From Candidatus Solibacter sp. (lineage in GTDB: Bacteria; Acidobacteriota; Terriglobia; Bryobacterales; Bryobacteraceae): a stretch of 16,652 nt of DNA. The notes beneath the pieces are model-generated. The model made no database searches and was not told the DNA's origin. It saw only the letters and a list, made by a program, of their open reading frames with translations. The stretch is from positions 1 to 16,652 of the forward strand of contig JADGNT010000014.1 in NCBI GenBank assembly GCA_017883345.1, read 5' to 3'. A program made the position numbers and the translations under genes. Positions 1-7,342 of this stretch are shown here, piece by piece; positions within the stretch are counted from its first letter, which is position 1; each line of letters starts with the position of its first letter.

Positions 1-198
1 AAGGACGCGGAAGCCGAGATCGTGGTGCAGGTCAACGGCAAACTGCGCAGCCGCATTACCGCCGCCTTCGGCACATCGAAAGAAGAACTCGAAGCGCGCT
101 CGCTGGCCGACGAAAAAGTCAGGCCCTTCCTCGCAGGCAAGCAGGTGGTCAAAGTGATCACTGTCCCGGACAAGCTGGTCAATATCGTGGTGAAGTAG
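1..198 (+). CDS. leuS: Leucyl-tRNA synthetase, C-terminal end (partial)
   Basis: The frame is open from base 1 and ends at TAG 196-198, giving the last 65 residues of a protein cut by the window edge. They read [18 protein letters not shown], then a charged helix, and end in [11 protein letters not shown]. The VQVNGKLR strand and the terminal KLVNIVVK are typical of the C-terminal domain of bacterial LeuS, which charges tRNA-Leu in the cytoplasm and uses this domain to contact the tRNA. The catalytic, editing and anticodon-binding domains lie outside the window. The TAG stop is also the first three bases of the left inverted repeat of the adjacent RAYT unit, so the present C-terminus may have been set or trimmed by that insertion. 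Identity is fairly secure because of the conserved tail. Confidence 0.88.
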   Translation, partial: KDAEAEIVVQVNGKLRSRITAAFGTSKEELEARSLADEKVRPFLAGKQVVKVITVPDKLVNIVVK

Positions 199-219
199 GA
201 CAGGCCTCCCGGCCTGTCC
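196..219. repeat. REP-like hairpin, left end of RAYT unit
   Basis: GGACAGGCC (198-206) and GGCCTGTCC (211-219) form a perfect 9-bp stem around a TCCC loop. The hairpin starts on the last base of the leuS stop codon and ends on the base before the transposase ATG at 220. It could act as transposase substrate or as a stable mRNA 3' end for leuS. There is no following T-run, so an intrinsic terminator is not supported. Confidence 0.75.
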
Positions 220-783
220 ATGTGCTACAACAGCGTCGTGTCCTACCACGAGCGCCACTTGCCGCACTGGCAACCTGAGGACGCTGCCCTGTTCATCACG
301 TGGCGCCTGCACGGATCGTTACCCAGAATACCTGCGCCTATCGAGCACCAGTCTGCGGGAAAAGCATTCGCGGCCATGGACAGGGAATTGGATAGAGCCG
401 CCACCGGTCCTCGATGGCTCCTCGACGAACGTGTAGCGCAGTGTGTCGCCGACGCCCTCCGGTATGGCGAGACGAAGCTTGGTTTATACGAGTTGCGGGC
501 GTGGGTCCTGATGGTCAACCACGTTCACATTCTGATCTATCCAGAGGCCGAGCTATCGAGGATCACCAAATCGATCAAGAACTTTTCGGCGCGCAAGGCC
601 AATGAGATTCTAGGCCTCACCGGCCAGCCGTTCTGGCAGGACGAATCCTATGATCATTGGGTGCGGGGGCCGGAGGAGTTGGAAAAGATTGTTCGCTACA
701 TTGAGGAGAATCCGGTAGCGGCGGGATTGGTGGAGAGAGTACAAGATTGGCGATGGTCTAGTGCATTCGGCATATCGGAATGA
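220..783 (+). CDS. REP-associated tyrosine transposase (RAYT, Y1 HUH family)
   Basis: This 187-residue protein belongs to the single-strand DNA transposases with a Y1 HUH nuclease fold, which nick and rejoin REP-type hairpins. The HUH motif is visible as NHVHILI (His101, His103). The probable catalytic tyrosine is Tyr144 in DESYDHWVR. Other family signatures are the N-terminal RHLPHWQPEDAALFITWRL, the ARKANEILG helix, QPFWQ, and the C-terminal IVRYIEENPVAAGLV followed by WRWSS. Length is normal for the family and nothing looks broken, so it may be active. The ATG at 220 abuts the hairpin without a Shine-Dalgarno sequence; GTG at 238 is an in-frame alternative. The TGA stop (781-783) overlaps the right repeat. 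Base composition is less GC-rich than its neighbours, consistent with separate ancestry. Confidence 0.9.
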   Translation: MCYNSVVSYHERHLPHWQPEDAALFITWRLHGSLPRIPAPIEHQSAGKAFAAMDRELDRAATGPRWLLDERVAQCVADALRYGETKLGLYELRAWVLMVNHVHILIYPEAELSRITKSIKNFSARKANEILGLTGQPFWQDESYDHWVRGPEELEKIVRYIEENPVAAGLVERVQDWRWSSAFGISE

Positions 784-804
784 CAGGCCAGGAGGCCTGT
801 CCTA
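782..804. repeat. REP-like hairpin, right end of RAYT unit
   Basis: GACAGGCC (782-789) and GGCCTGTC (794-801) form an 8-bp stem around an AGGA loop. The sequence is the reverse complement of the left end at 196-218 with one mismatch. It overlaps the transposase stop (TGA 781-783) and contains the rlmD stop (TAG read leftward at 804-802). Confidence 0.75.
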
Positions 805-2022
805 CCTAACCAGCCGCACCACCGTCTCCAGATGGTAGGTCTGCGGGAACAGGTCCACCAGCGTCATCCGCTCCACGCGATAGCCCGCCGCCACCAACCC
901 CGCCAGATCGCGCGCCAGGGTCGCCGGGTCGCACGCCACAATCGCGATCTGCCGCGGCCGCAAGTCGATCAACCGCGCGACCACCGCTTTGCCCAACCCC
1001 GTGCGCGGCGGATCCAGCACCACGAAATCCGGCGCCTTCTCCAACTGCGCCAAATGCTCCTCGGCCGTCCGCGGCACCGCGTGCAGATTCTCCAGGCCCG
1101 CGCGCGCCGCGTTGAATTCGAGATCGCGCACCGACCCCGCGCCCGATTCCACCGCTGTCACCTCGCGGAAGCTCTTCGCCAGCGGCATGGAGAGCAGGCC
1201 CACGCCCGCATACAAGTCGATCGCCGTCTCGCCCTCCGCGCCTTCCGTCGCCGCTTCCACCAGCCGGTCGATCAGCCACCGGTTCACCTGGAAAAACGAA
1301 TTGCTGCTCACCCGGAACTCGCCACGGTAATCCAATGCGCCTTCCACCATTCCCGGAATCAGCGTCCCGCACCAGTCGAAAAAGCGCCGCGCCACCGGAC
1401 GATCCGTCTCCAGTACGTTGATCTGCACCTCGCGCTCGTCGGTGAATACTTCGAGCGACTTTACGAATCGCGGCCAACGCCCATCGCGCGTCATCGCGTT
1501 CAACGCCGCGATCGCCTGGTTGATCTTCGGCGACCCGACCGGGCACTCGCCCACCGTGCACAGCCTGTGCGAGCGCGCCTCGCGATACCCGAGCCGGTTC
1601 TCTTCCACGTGCAGTTGCACGCGATTGCGATAGCCGAACGGCTCCGCCGCCACCACCGCGATCTCCGCCGGCGGCGCCATCTTCCCCAGCCGTTGCAGGG
1701 CTTCCACCAGAATCGCCCGCTTGGCAACCAGTTGGTATGCGTACGGCGCGTGCTGGTAGTGGCAGCCGCCGCAGCGCCCGTATACCGGGCACGGCGCCGC
1801 CACGCGGTCCGGCGCGGCCTCCAGCACTTCGAGCATGCGCGCGCGCACCATCCCGGGCTTCTCCTGTTCCGCGCGCGCCAGAATCCGCTCCCCCGGCAGT
1901 ACGAAGGGCGCGAACACCACGCGCCCATCGAGGCGCGCCAGCCCGTCGCCGCCGTACACCAGCTTTTCCACCGTGACTTCAAAATTGCTTACGATAAAAG
2001 GTACCCCTCTGATTACTGCCAC
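802..2022 (-). CDS. rlmD: 23S rRNA (uracil-5-)-methyltransferase, RlmD/TrmA family
   Basis: This 406-residue RNA m5U methyltransferase uses S-adenosylmethionine to methylate a uracil C5; RlmD acts on 23S rRNA. An N-terminal TRAM domain (about 13-65) is followed by an iron-sulfur motif, CPVYGRCGGCHYQH, with Cys78, Cys84 and Cys87; Cys160 in GECPV is the likely fourth ligand. The catalytic domain shows FFQVN (243-247), the SAM loop DLYAGVG (269-275), LDPPR (336-340), the nucleophile Cys364 in ACDPATLARD and the probable base Glu399 in HLETV. The set is complete. The start is uncertain: GTG at 2022 is used here, five bases from the divergent trpS, and GTG at residue 18 would cut into the TRAM domain. 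Its TAG stop comes from the right RAYT repeat. The exact RNA target cannot be read from sequence. Confidence 0.9.
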   Translation of the reverse strand: MAVIRGVPFIVSNFEVTVEKLVYGGDGLARLDGRVVFAPFVLPGERILARAEQEKPGMVRARMLEVLEAAPDRVAAPCPVYGRCGGCHYQHAPYAYQLVAKRAILVEALQRLGKMAPPAEIAVVAAEPFGYRNRVQLHVEENRLGYREARSHRLCTVGECPVGSPKINQAIAALNAMTRDGRWPRFVKSLEVFTDEREVQINVLETDRPVARRFFDWCGTLIPGMVEGALDYRGEFRVSSNSFFQVNRWLIDRLVEAATEGAEGETAIDLYAGVGLLSMPLAKSFREVTAVESGAGSVRDLEFNAARAGLENLHAVPRTAEEHLAQLEKAPDFVVLDPPRTGLGKAVVARLIDLRPRQIAIVACDPATLARDLAGLVAAGYRVERMTLVDLFPQTYHLETVVRLVR

Positions 2023-2027
2023 CTACC

Positions 2028-3011
2028 ATGAGAACACGAGTCTTCTCCGGAATGCAGCCCACCGGTAATCTTCACATTGGAAATTACCTCGGCGCGCTTA
2101 AAAACTGGGTCCGCATCCAGCACGACTACGAGTGCATTTTCTGCATCGTGGACCTGCACGCCGTCACCGTCTATCAGGACCCGGCCGAACTGCGCGCCAA
2201 AATCAACGAGACGGCCGCCCTCTATCTCGCCGCCGGCATCGACCCCACCGATTGCGCCATCATGGTGCAGTCCGCCGTGCCCGCCCACGCCGAACTCGCC
2301 TGGATGCTCACCTGCGTCACCCCCATCGGCTGGCTGGAGCGCATGACGCAGTACAAAATCAAGGCCGCCAAACAGGAATCCATCGGCGACGGACTCCTCC
2401 AATACCCCGTCCTCATGGCCGCCGATATCCTGCTCTACCAGGCCGGCATCGTCCCCGTCGGCGAAGACCAGGCCCAGCACCTGGAACTCACCCGCGACGT
2501 CGCCCAGCGCTTCAATTCGCTCTACGGCGACACCTTCGTTGTCCCCAACACCAGCCTCCCCACCGTCGGCGCGCGCGTCATGGGCCTGGACAACCCCACC
2601 CAGAAGATGAGCAAGTCCGCCACCGGGCTCAATCACGCCGTCGCCCTGCTCGACGCCCCCGCCAAGATCCGCAAAACCATCATGCGCGCCACCACCGATT
2701 CCAGCCCGGCCGTCGATTTCGAGACCGCCGGACCCGGCGTGCTCAATCTGCTCTCCATCTACCAGGCCTTCTCCGGCGAGCCCGATGACGCCATGCAGGC
2801 CCGGTTCACCGGCATGCGTTACGGCGATCTCAAGAAACAGGTCGCCGAAATGGCGATCGCCCACCTCGAACCCTTCCAGCAGCGCTATCGCGAGATCACC
2901 GCCGACCCGGCCTACCTCGCCGCCATTCTTCGCGATGGCGCCGAGCGCGTCGCCCCCATCGCCAACAGCACCGTCCGCACCGTCAAGCAGCGCATGGGCC
3001 TCTACACGTAG
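2028..3011 (+). CDS. trpS: Tryptophanyl-tRNA synthetase
   Basis: This 327-residue class I synthetase charges tRNA-Trp in the cytoplasm. Its start MRTRVFSGMQPTGNLHIGNY carries the HIGH-type motif as HIGN (16-19), the KMSKS signature is at 193-197 within NPTQKMSKS, and Asp133 in MAADILLY matches the tryptophan-recognising aspartate of this family. Length is normal for bacterial TrpS. ATG 2028 is chosen because the protein begins directly with the conserved first strand. The gene is divergent from rlmD with only five bases between starts, so its promoter must lie inside the rlmD 5' coding region; I see no convincing -35/-10 pair there. The MFS gene follows after four bases, suggesting cotranscription. 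Confidence 0.97.
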   Translation: MRTRVFSGMQPTGNLHIGNYLGALKNWVRIQHDYECIFCIVDLHAVTVYQDPAELRAKINETAALYLAAGIDPTDCAIMVQSAVPAHAELAWMLTCVTPIGWLERMTQYKIKAAKQESIGDGLLQYPVLMAADILLYQAGIVPVGEDQAQHLELTRDVAQRFNSLYGDTFVVPNTSLPTVGARVMGLDNPTQKMSKSATGLNHAVALLDAPAKIRKTIMRATTDSSPAVDFETAGPGVLNLLSIYQAFSGEPDDAMQARFTGMRYGDLKKQVAEMAIAHLEPFQQRYREITADPAYLAAILRDGAERVAPIANSTVRTVKQRMGLYT

Positions 3012-3015
3012 GCCC

Positions 3016-4284
3016 ATGCTCTCCGGCTACCTCACCCTTCTCCGCCAGAACCGCAACTACCGTCTCCTCTGGCTCGCCCAGATCGTCAGTGAACTTGGCG
3101 ACTGGTTCTACACCCTCGCCGTCTACAATCTCCTGCTCGATCTCACCGGCAGCAAGGCCCAGGCCGTGGGCCTCGCCGTCGTCCTGCAAGTTCTCCCCAG
3201 CACCTTCGCCGCCCCCACCGCCGGCGTGCTCAACGACCGCATCAGCCGCAAGCGGATCATGATCGGCGCCGATCTGGTCCGCTTCTTCATCGTCCTCGGC
3301 ATGCTGCTGGTGCGCACTCCGTCCATGGTCTGGCTGGTCTACCCGCTGCTCCTCGTCGAGACCATCGGCGCCGCCTTTTTCGAGCCCGCGCACAGCTCCG
3401 TCATCCCCAACATCGTCTCCGAAAATCAGGTGCTCGCCGCCAACACGCTGGCCTCCATCACCTGGTCGTTCTGCCTCGCCGCCGGCGCATCGCTGGGCGG
3501 TATCGCCGCCGTCTGGCTGGGACGCGACGCCGTCTTCGTGCTCAACGCCTTCTCGTTTCTCCTCTCCGCCTGGCTGATCCGCCGCATGAGTTTCGCAGAA
3601 CCCCACGCCGCCGACCGGCCGCCCCTGCGCGCCCGCGAACTGGTGGAGTTCACCCCCATCCTCGATGGCATCCGCTACATCCGCCGCGATCCCCGCCTCT
3701 TCGGCACCGTCTTCGTCAAAGGCGGACTCGGTCTGCTCGGCGCCAACAACGTACTGCTCCCCATCCTCGGCGAGCGCGTTTTCCCGGTGAAACTCGCCGG
3801 CCTGGACCACAGCCGCGCCGCCCTCCTCGGCATGAGCATGTTGATGGGCGCGCGCGGCGCAGGCTCCCTCCTCGGTCCCCTGATCGGCGCCCGCTGGGCG
3901 GGCGAAAGCCACTCCCGCCTGCGCACCGGCATCCTCGCCGGCTTCGTGATCGCCGCCGCCGGCTACGTCTTTCTCGGCGCCTCCACTTCGCTCGCCATCG
4001 CCATCTGCGCCGTGGTTGCCGCGCACGCCGGAAGCTCCACCAACTGGGTCTTCTCCAGCACGCTCCTCCAGATCTACACCGAAGACCGCTTCCGCGGCCG
4101 CGTCTTCAGCGCCGATCTCGGCATCTGCATGCTGGTTATGTCCGCCAGCAGTTATCTGGCCGGCGTCGCCATCGATTTCGGCGTCCCCCCGCGCGCCTTC
4201 GCGGTTGCCATCGGCCTGGTCATGCTGGTCCCCGCCGCGGCGTGGGCCATCGCGCTCCATCGCACCAGGCGCCGGTCCTTGTAG
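3016..4284 (+). CDS. Major facilitator superfamily exporter (EntS-like, MFS_3 type)
   Basis: This 422-residue inner-membrane protein has many hydrophobic segments, probably 10-12 helices. The N-terminus LLRQNRNYRLLWLAQIVSEL and the early GDWFYTLAVYNLLLDLTGS are typical of the MFS_3/enterobactin-exporter-like group. The loop after helix 2, GVLNDRISRKRIMIGADLVR, is a clear version of MFS motif A. EDRFRGRVFS near residue 360 is another signature of this group. Proteins of this kind use proton-motive force to export small molecules, but the substrate is unknown. The start is ATG 3016, four bases after the trpS stop, so translation is probably linked to trpS transcription. The same frame is open upstream inside trpS, but that part has only low-complexity sequence and is rejected. 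Confidence 0.9.
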   Translation: MLSGYLTLLRQNRNYRLLWLAQIVSELGDWFYTLAVYNLLLDLTGSKAQAVGLAVVLQVLPSTFAAPTAGVLNDRISRKRIMIGADLVRFFIVLGMLLVRTPSMVWLVYPLLLVETIGAAFFEPAHSSVIPNIVSENQVLAANTLASITWSFCLAAGASLGGIAAVWLGRDAVFVLNAFSFLLSAWLIRRMSFAEPHAADRPPLRARELVEFTPILDGIRYIRRDPRLFGTVFVKGGLGLLGANNVLLPILGERVFPVKLAGLDHSRAALLGMSMLMGARGAGSLLGPLIGARWAGESHSRLRTGILAGFVIAAAGYVFLGASTSLAIAICAVVAAHAGSSTNWVFSSTLLQIYTEDRFRGRVFSADLGICMLVMSASSYLAGVAIDFGVPPRAFAVAIGLVMLVPAAAWAIALHRTRRRSL

Positions 4285-4330
4285 CCGGGCCCCCGCGGAG
4301 CGAGCAGACCCAGAGGGTACCCCGGTTGCC

Positions 4331-4352
4331 ACGTCGGCGTCCTTGCCGACGT
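4331..4352. repeat. Stem-loop after the MFS gene
   Basis: ACGTCGGC (4331-4338) and GCCGACGT (4345-4352) form a perfect 8-bp stem with a 6-base loop. The 12-base palindrome TTCTTCGAAGAA (4352-4363) follows at once and leads into a copy of the two-hairpin repeat. No T-run follows, so I do not call a terminator. Confidence 0.5.
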
Positions 4353-4360
4353 TCTTCGAA

Positions 4361-4410
4361 GAATGCCAGTACGAATACCGGCATGGCAGCCTGGAAGGCC
4401 GCTCTACTAC
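4361..4410 (-). repeat. Two-hairpin interspersed repeat, copy 3 (inverted)
   Basis: Read on the minus strand this matches the copies at 7097-7145 and 12885-12932. On the plus strand the main hairpin is ATGCCAGTA (4363-4371), loop CGAA, TACCGGCAT (4376-4384), with one A/C mismatch that is a G/U wobble on the other strand. The CATGGCAGCCTGGAAGGC part (4382-4399) matches closely. The stem centre differs from the other copies on both sides, so pairing is kept. It lies directly upstream of the TIG-protein start. Confidence 0.65.
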
Positions 4411-4420
4411 AATAAGGAAG
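4408..4420 (+). promoter_or_regulatory. Possible -10 element and close ribosome-binding site
   Basis: TACAAT (4408-4413) is a good -10 match lying 7 bases before ATG 4421. AAGGA (4414-4418) lies 2 bases before the same ATG, too close for an ideal Shine-Dalgarno. No -35 match is visible 16-18 bases upstream. The spacing would fit a leaderless transcript beginning near the ATG. Confidence 0.3.
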
Positions 4421-7102
4421 ATGCGACTTTTCTTTGCCCTCATCTGCCTTACCGCTGTCGCATACGCTCAGAGTTCGACGCCGGCCATTACTTCCGCCAG
4501 CCCGAATCCGATCGACGCCGGCGGACCCGCGTTCACTCTCACCGTGAGCGTCAGCGCCTTCGTGCCGGCCGCGGTCGTCAAGTGGTCCGGCACGCCTCTG
4601 GTCACTACCTACGTGAATGACAACACCCTGAACGCGACCGTGCCCGCCGTCCTGATCGCCATCTGCGGCAAATATTTTCTCACCGTCACCAACCCCCAGA
4701 ATAATGCCGTCTCCAACAGTTACCCCGTAATCGTCAACCCGGTTCTCAAATCCATCTCTCCCAACCTCCTGCCCGCGGGCAGCGGCGGAACCACCGTGAC
4801 GGCTTCCGGCCTTGGGTTCTCATCCAACGTCTATCTGACACTCATCGCCTCCGGTTCCCGAAGCAACCTCGCCACCGCTTACGGAGGGCCCACCACCCTC
4901 ACCGCTTTCGTCCCGGCGAGTGCCCTCAACGGCATCTATCCGGTATCCTTGTTCGTCGCCGATCCCACCACCGGCGCCGTCTCGCAGACCCTTCCCATTA
5001 CTCTCACCTACGCCTCGGTCACCGCGGTCTTCCAGGGGCTTTATCCCACCCAGTATCCGAATACGATCTACGCGGACATTGCTTCCTACTCAGGCGCAAC
5101 GTCCTTTCCCTTAGTCGTCCAGGGTGCGAATTTCGTCCCTGGCGCCCAGGTTCTGTGGAACGGCGCGCCGCTCGCCACGGTCTACAACGCCTCCGATTTC
5201 TTGACCGCCACCGTGCCCGCCGACCTCGTGCACAACGCGAGCGCAGACAACAAGTCGACTCGCTTGGTGGGCGTCTCCGCGAAGAACCCCGGCGCGGCGG
5301 CTTCGAATTCCATCAACTTCGTGATCCTCCCCAATCCGTTTGGAACCACCATCATCAGCCTCACTCCCCCATCGGCGGTTGCCGGCGGCCCTGGTTTGAC
5401 TCTCACCGTCACCGGCGAGCGCTACGTTCAGGGCTCCACCGTCCTATGGTTCCGCACCCCGCTCCCCACCACCTTCGTCAGTGCCACTCAGTTGACCGCC
5501 ACCATACCGGTCGACCGGGTCGCCACCGAAAACGTGGCCACCATCACCGTGTCCACTCCTGGCATCGCCGACTCCAATTCCCTCAACTTCCCCATCATTG
5601 CCGTCTCGCCCAGCATCTCCAAGATCAGTCCCGACTCCGCCATCGCCGGCGGACCTGCCTTCACCATGACGGTGAACGGCGACGGATTTATTCCCGCCTC
5701 CCAAGTCACCGGTCTGGCCGGAGCCACTACCACCTATGTGAGCGTCAACCAACTCACCGTCAGCGTGCCCTCTAGCGCGATTGCCAATGTGGGGTCGCAC
5801 GCGATCCAGGTGGTCAGTCCGGGCCCGCTGGTTTCCCCGCAGGCGCCCGTTTTTGCCGTGAAGGCGCCCACCCCGGCCATCACCAGCCTCATCCCCGCTT
5901 CCGTATTGGTGGGCGGCCCCGATTTCACCCTCACCGTCAACGGCAGCAACTTCCTCTCCAGCGCCACCGTGGCCTGGAACGGCGCCGCGCTGCCCACCAC
6001 CCGCGTCAGCGCCACGCAGTTGACCGCGATCGTGTCCGCCGCCTTGATCGCCGCGTCCGGTACCGCCAAAATCAGCGTCTTCAACGAAGGCCCCGTCTCC
6101 TCTGGCGAACTTGCGCTTTCCATTGCCTCGACTCCCGTCGCCTCCCTCGCCAGTCTCAGTCCCAGTTCGGCCGTGCCCGGTGGAGCCGACTTCACCCTGA
6201 CTGTCACTGGCGCCGCCTTCACCGCCAATTCCATCGTGCAGTGGAACGGTGCGCCGCTCGTCACCACGTTCATCGGCGCTTCCCAGTTGACCGCCCGCGT
6301 CTCCGCCGCTCTCATCGCCACGGCGGGCACGGCCAGCGTCACCGTGGCCGGCAATGGCGGGCCGTCGAACGCGCTGCCCTTCACCATCGCTCCGCTGGCG
6401 CCCGGCACCAGTTCCGCCGGCATCCTCAACGCCGCGAGTTCGCTGCCGGCCATCGCGCCCGGTACCCTGATCGCCATCTATGGCTCCAATCTGGCCGCCG
6501 CCACCGCCCAATTCTCCGCCGCCCCGCTGCCGGTCTTGCTCGGCGGTACTTCTGTCACCATCAACGGCACGCCCGCTCCGCTCCTGTACGTCAGTCCCGG
6601 ACAAGTCAATGCGCAGGTCCCCTACGAGACCAAAGTCGGCACCGCGAAGTTAGTCGTCACGTCCAACGGCGTGCCGAGTCCCGCGGTGAACTTCGAAGTG
6701 GCGGCCACCGGTCCTGGCGTCTTTACCCCGCAGCAAAGCAACCACGTTCTGGCCCTGAACCTGGCCGATGGAACCCTCAATGCTTCGCAAACTCCGGCGC
6801 GTCCCGGACAGTATGTCACCGCCTATCTCACTGGCCAGGGGCTGGTCGATCCCGCGGTGACTACCGGCGACGTGGCCCCGTCGAGTCCCTTCTCCCTGCC
6901 CGTGGCCCCCGTGCAGGTCAAGATTGGAGGCGTCGTCGCCGTCATCCAGTTTGCCGGCTTGGCGCCGGGTTTTATCGACGGCCTACTGCAAATGAACGTG
7001 CTGATCCCCGACGTCCCCCCCGGTGAGCTATCCTTCGACGTCAGCATCGGTGCCGTCGCAGCCGCCCCCACCGTAATTTCCGTCGCCTCCAAGGCTCCGT
7101 AG
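4421..7102 (+). CDS. Secreted TIG/IPT-repeat protein with Solibacter-type C-terminal domain
   Basis: This 893-residue exported protein starts with a signal peptide, MRLFFALICLTAVAYAQ (cleavage near residue 17). Seven immunoglobulin-like TIG/IPT repeats of about 80-110 residues begin near residues 21, 107, 200, 310, 398, 486 and 574. Typical lines are ISPDSAIAGGPAFTMTVNG, then WNGAPLVTTFIGASQLTA. The last 230 residues, from SAGILNAASSLPAIAPGTLI, match the C-terminal domain common in Solibacter (TIGR03437 type), with TINGTPAPLLYVSPGQVNAQ and TGQGLVDPAV. The role is unknown; such proteins are presumed surface or secreted adhesion or polymer-binding factors. ATG 4421 is chosen for the signal peptide; the frame is open much further upstream but is composition-driven there. 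No cysteine cluster, protease or sortase motif is seen. The repeats are strongly similar at DNA level, with TGGAACGG at about 5157, 5975 and 6242, indicating internal duplication. Confidence 0.85.
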   Translation: MRLFFALICLTAVAYAQSSTPAITSASPNPIDAGGPAFTLTVSVSAFVPAAVVKWSGTPLVTTYVNDNTLNATVPAVLIAICGKYFLTVTNPQNNAVSNSYPVIVNPVLKSISPNLLPAGSGGTTVTASGLGFSSNVYLTLIASGSRSNLATAYGGPTTLTAFVPASALNGIYPVSLFVADPTTGAVSQTLPITLTYASVTAVFQGLYPTQYPNTIYADIASYSGATSFPLVVQGANFVPGAQVLWNGAPLATVYNASDFLTATVPADLVHNASADNKSTRLVGVSAKNPGAAASNSINFVILPNPFGTTIISLTPPSAVAGGPGLTLTVTGERYVQGSTVLWFRTPLPTTFVSATQLTATIPVDRVATENVATITVSTPGIADSNSLNFPIIAVSPSISKISPDSAIAGGPAFTMTVNGDGFIPASQVTGLAGATTTYVSVNQLTVSVPSSAIANVGSHAIQVVSPGPLVSPQAPVFAVKAPTPAITSLIPASVLVGGPDFTLTVNGSNFLSSATVAWNGAALPTTRVSATQLTAIVSAALIAASGTAKISVFNEGPVSSGELALSIASTPVASLASLSPSSAVPGGADFTLTVTGAAFTANSIVQWNGAPLVTTFIGASQLTARVSAALIATAGTASVTVAGNGGPSNALPFTIAPLAPGTSSAGILNAASSLPAIAPGTLIAIYGSNLAAATAQFSAAPLPVLLGGTSVTINGTPAPLLYVSPGQVNAQVPYETKVGTAKLVVTSNGVPSPAVNFEVAATGPGVFTPQQSNHVLALNLADGTLNASQTPARPGQYVTAYLTGQGLVDPAVTTGDVAPSSPFSLPVAPVQVKIGGVVAVIQFAGLAPGFIDGLLQMNVLIPDVPPGELSFDVSIGAVAAAPTVISVASKAP

Positions 7103-7145
7103 CGTAGCCTTTCAGGCTGCCATGCCCCCATTCGTGGGGGCATTC
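7097..7145 (+). repeat. Two-hairpin interspersed repeat, copy 1
   Basis: A small hairpin (AGCCT 7106-7110, loop TTC, AGGCT 7114-7118) is followed by a perfect 9-bp stem (ATGCCCCCA 7122-7130, loop TTCG, TGGGGGCAT 7135-7143). The TTCG loop makes the second stem especially stable. The repeat overlaps the TAG stop of the TIG gene (7100-7102) and is followed by a short pyrimidine run (TTCTTCC), so it could also act as a weak terminator or an mRNA 3' stabiliser. A close copy lies at 12885-12932 and a diverged inverted one at 4361-4410. Confidence 0.8.
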
Positions 7146-7342
7146 TTCCTCCGCGCCGCGTTATTCCTAGCATCTCGGACTACACTTATGATGGCGTATA
7201 GACGAATCACAACTGGGCGCAACCCTCACAGGCGCCGCCCGGATCCAACCTCGAAGCGACTTCAGGCCATCATAGTGGATACTGGCAGCCGGCTTGCAGA
7301 ACCTCTACCAAGCGCCTGCGAGAAAGTCCACGCTACGAGTCC
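7146..7342. other. Intergenic region before the VWFA-related gene
   Basis: This stretch of about 200 bases has no gene I can support. TATGAT at 7187-7192 resembles a -10 box, but no -35 match lies at the right distance and it is 150 bases from the next start. No strong Shine-Dalgarno precedes ATG 7343. Confidence 0.4.

Larger units (their letters stand above)
196..804 (+). mobile_element. RAYT unit with 23-bp inverted ends
   Basis: This unit is one transposase gene bounded by near-identical inverted repeats of 23 bp, at 196-218 and 782-804. One arm matches the reverse complement of the other except at base 210 (C here, T in the other). Each repeat is itself a hairpin with GACAGGCC and GGCCTGTC arms. 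REP-associated tyrosine transposases of the IS200/IS605 superfamily are known to sit beside such REP palindromes, usually as single-copy domesticated genes. Both ends begin with TAG, and each TAG is the stop codon of the adjacent host gene (leuS on the left, rlmD on the right). The unit therefore fits exactly between two convergent genes. I see no longer target-site duplication. Confidence 0.72.

Noticed and set aside
832..2031. Long plus-strand open frame opposite rlmD
   Set aside because: It is antisense to a gene with complete catalytic motifs; its arginine- and histidine-rich product has no recognisable domain and reflects GC-rich codon structure.
4331..4352. Stem-loop after the MFS gene as an intrinsic terminator
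   Set aside because: The stem is good, but no T-run follows it on the plus strand.
4016..4420. In-frame upstream extension of the TIG-protein gene
   Set aside because: It overlaps the MFS coding region in another frame, is Ser/Pro/Arg-rich, and would bury the clear signal peptide that begins at 4421.
2013..4443. Long minus-strand open frames opposite trpS and the MFS gene
   Set aside because: The products are Gly/Ala/Asp/Glu-rich without motifs, while the opposite strand encodes clear TrpS and MFS proteins.
5444..6604. Minus-strand open frame opposite the TIG repeats
   Set aside because: Its regular glycine-rich pattern mirrors the TIG repeats on the other strand and shows no independent domain.
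7187..7192. TATGAT as a promoter for the VWFA-related gene
   Set aside because: No -35 match at 16-18 bases and a distance of about 150 bases to the start codon.
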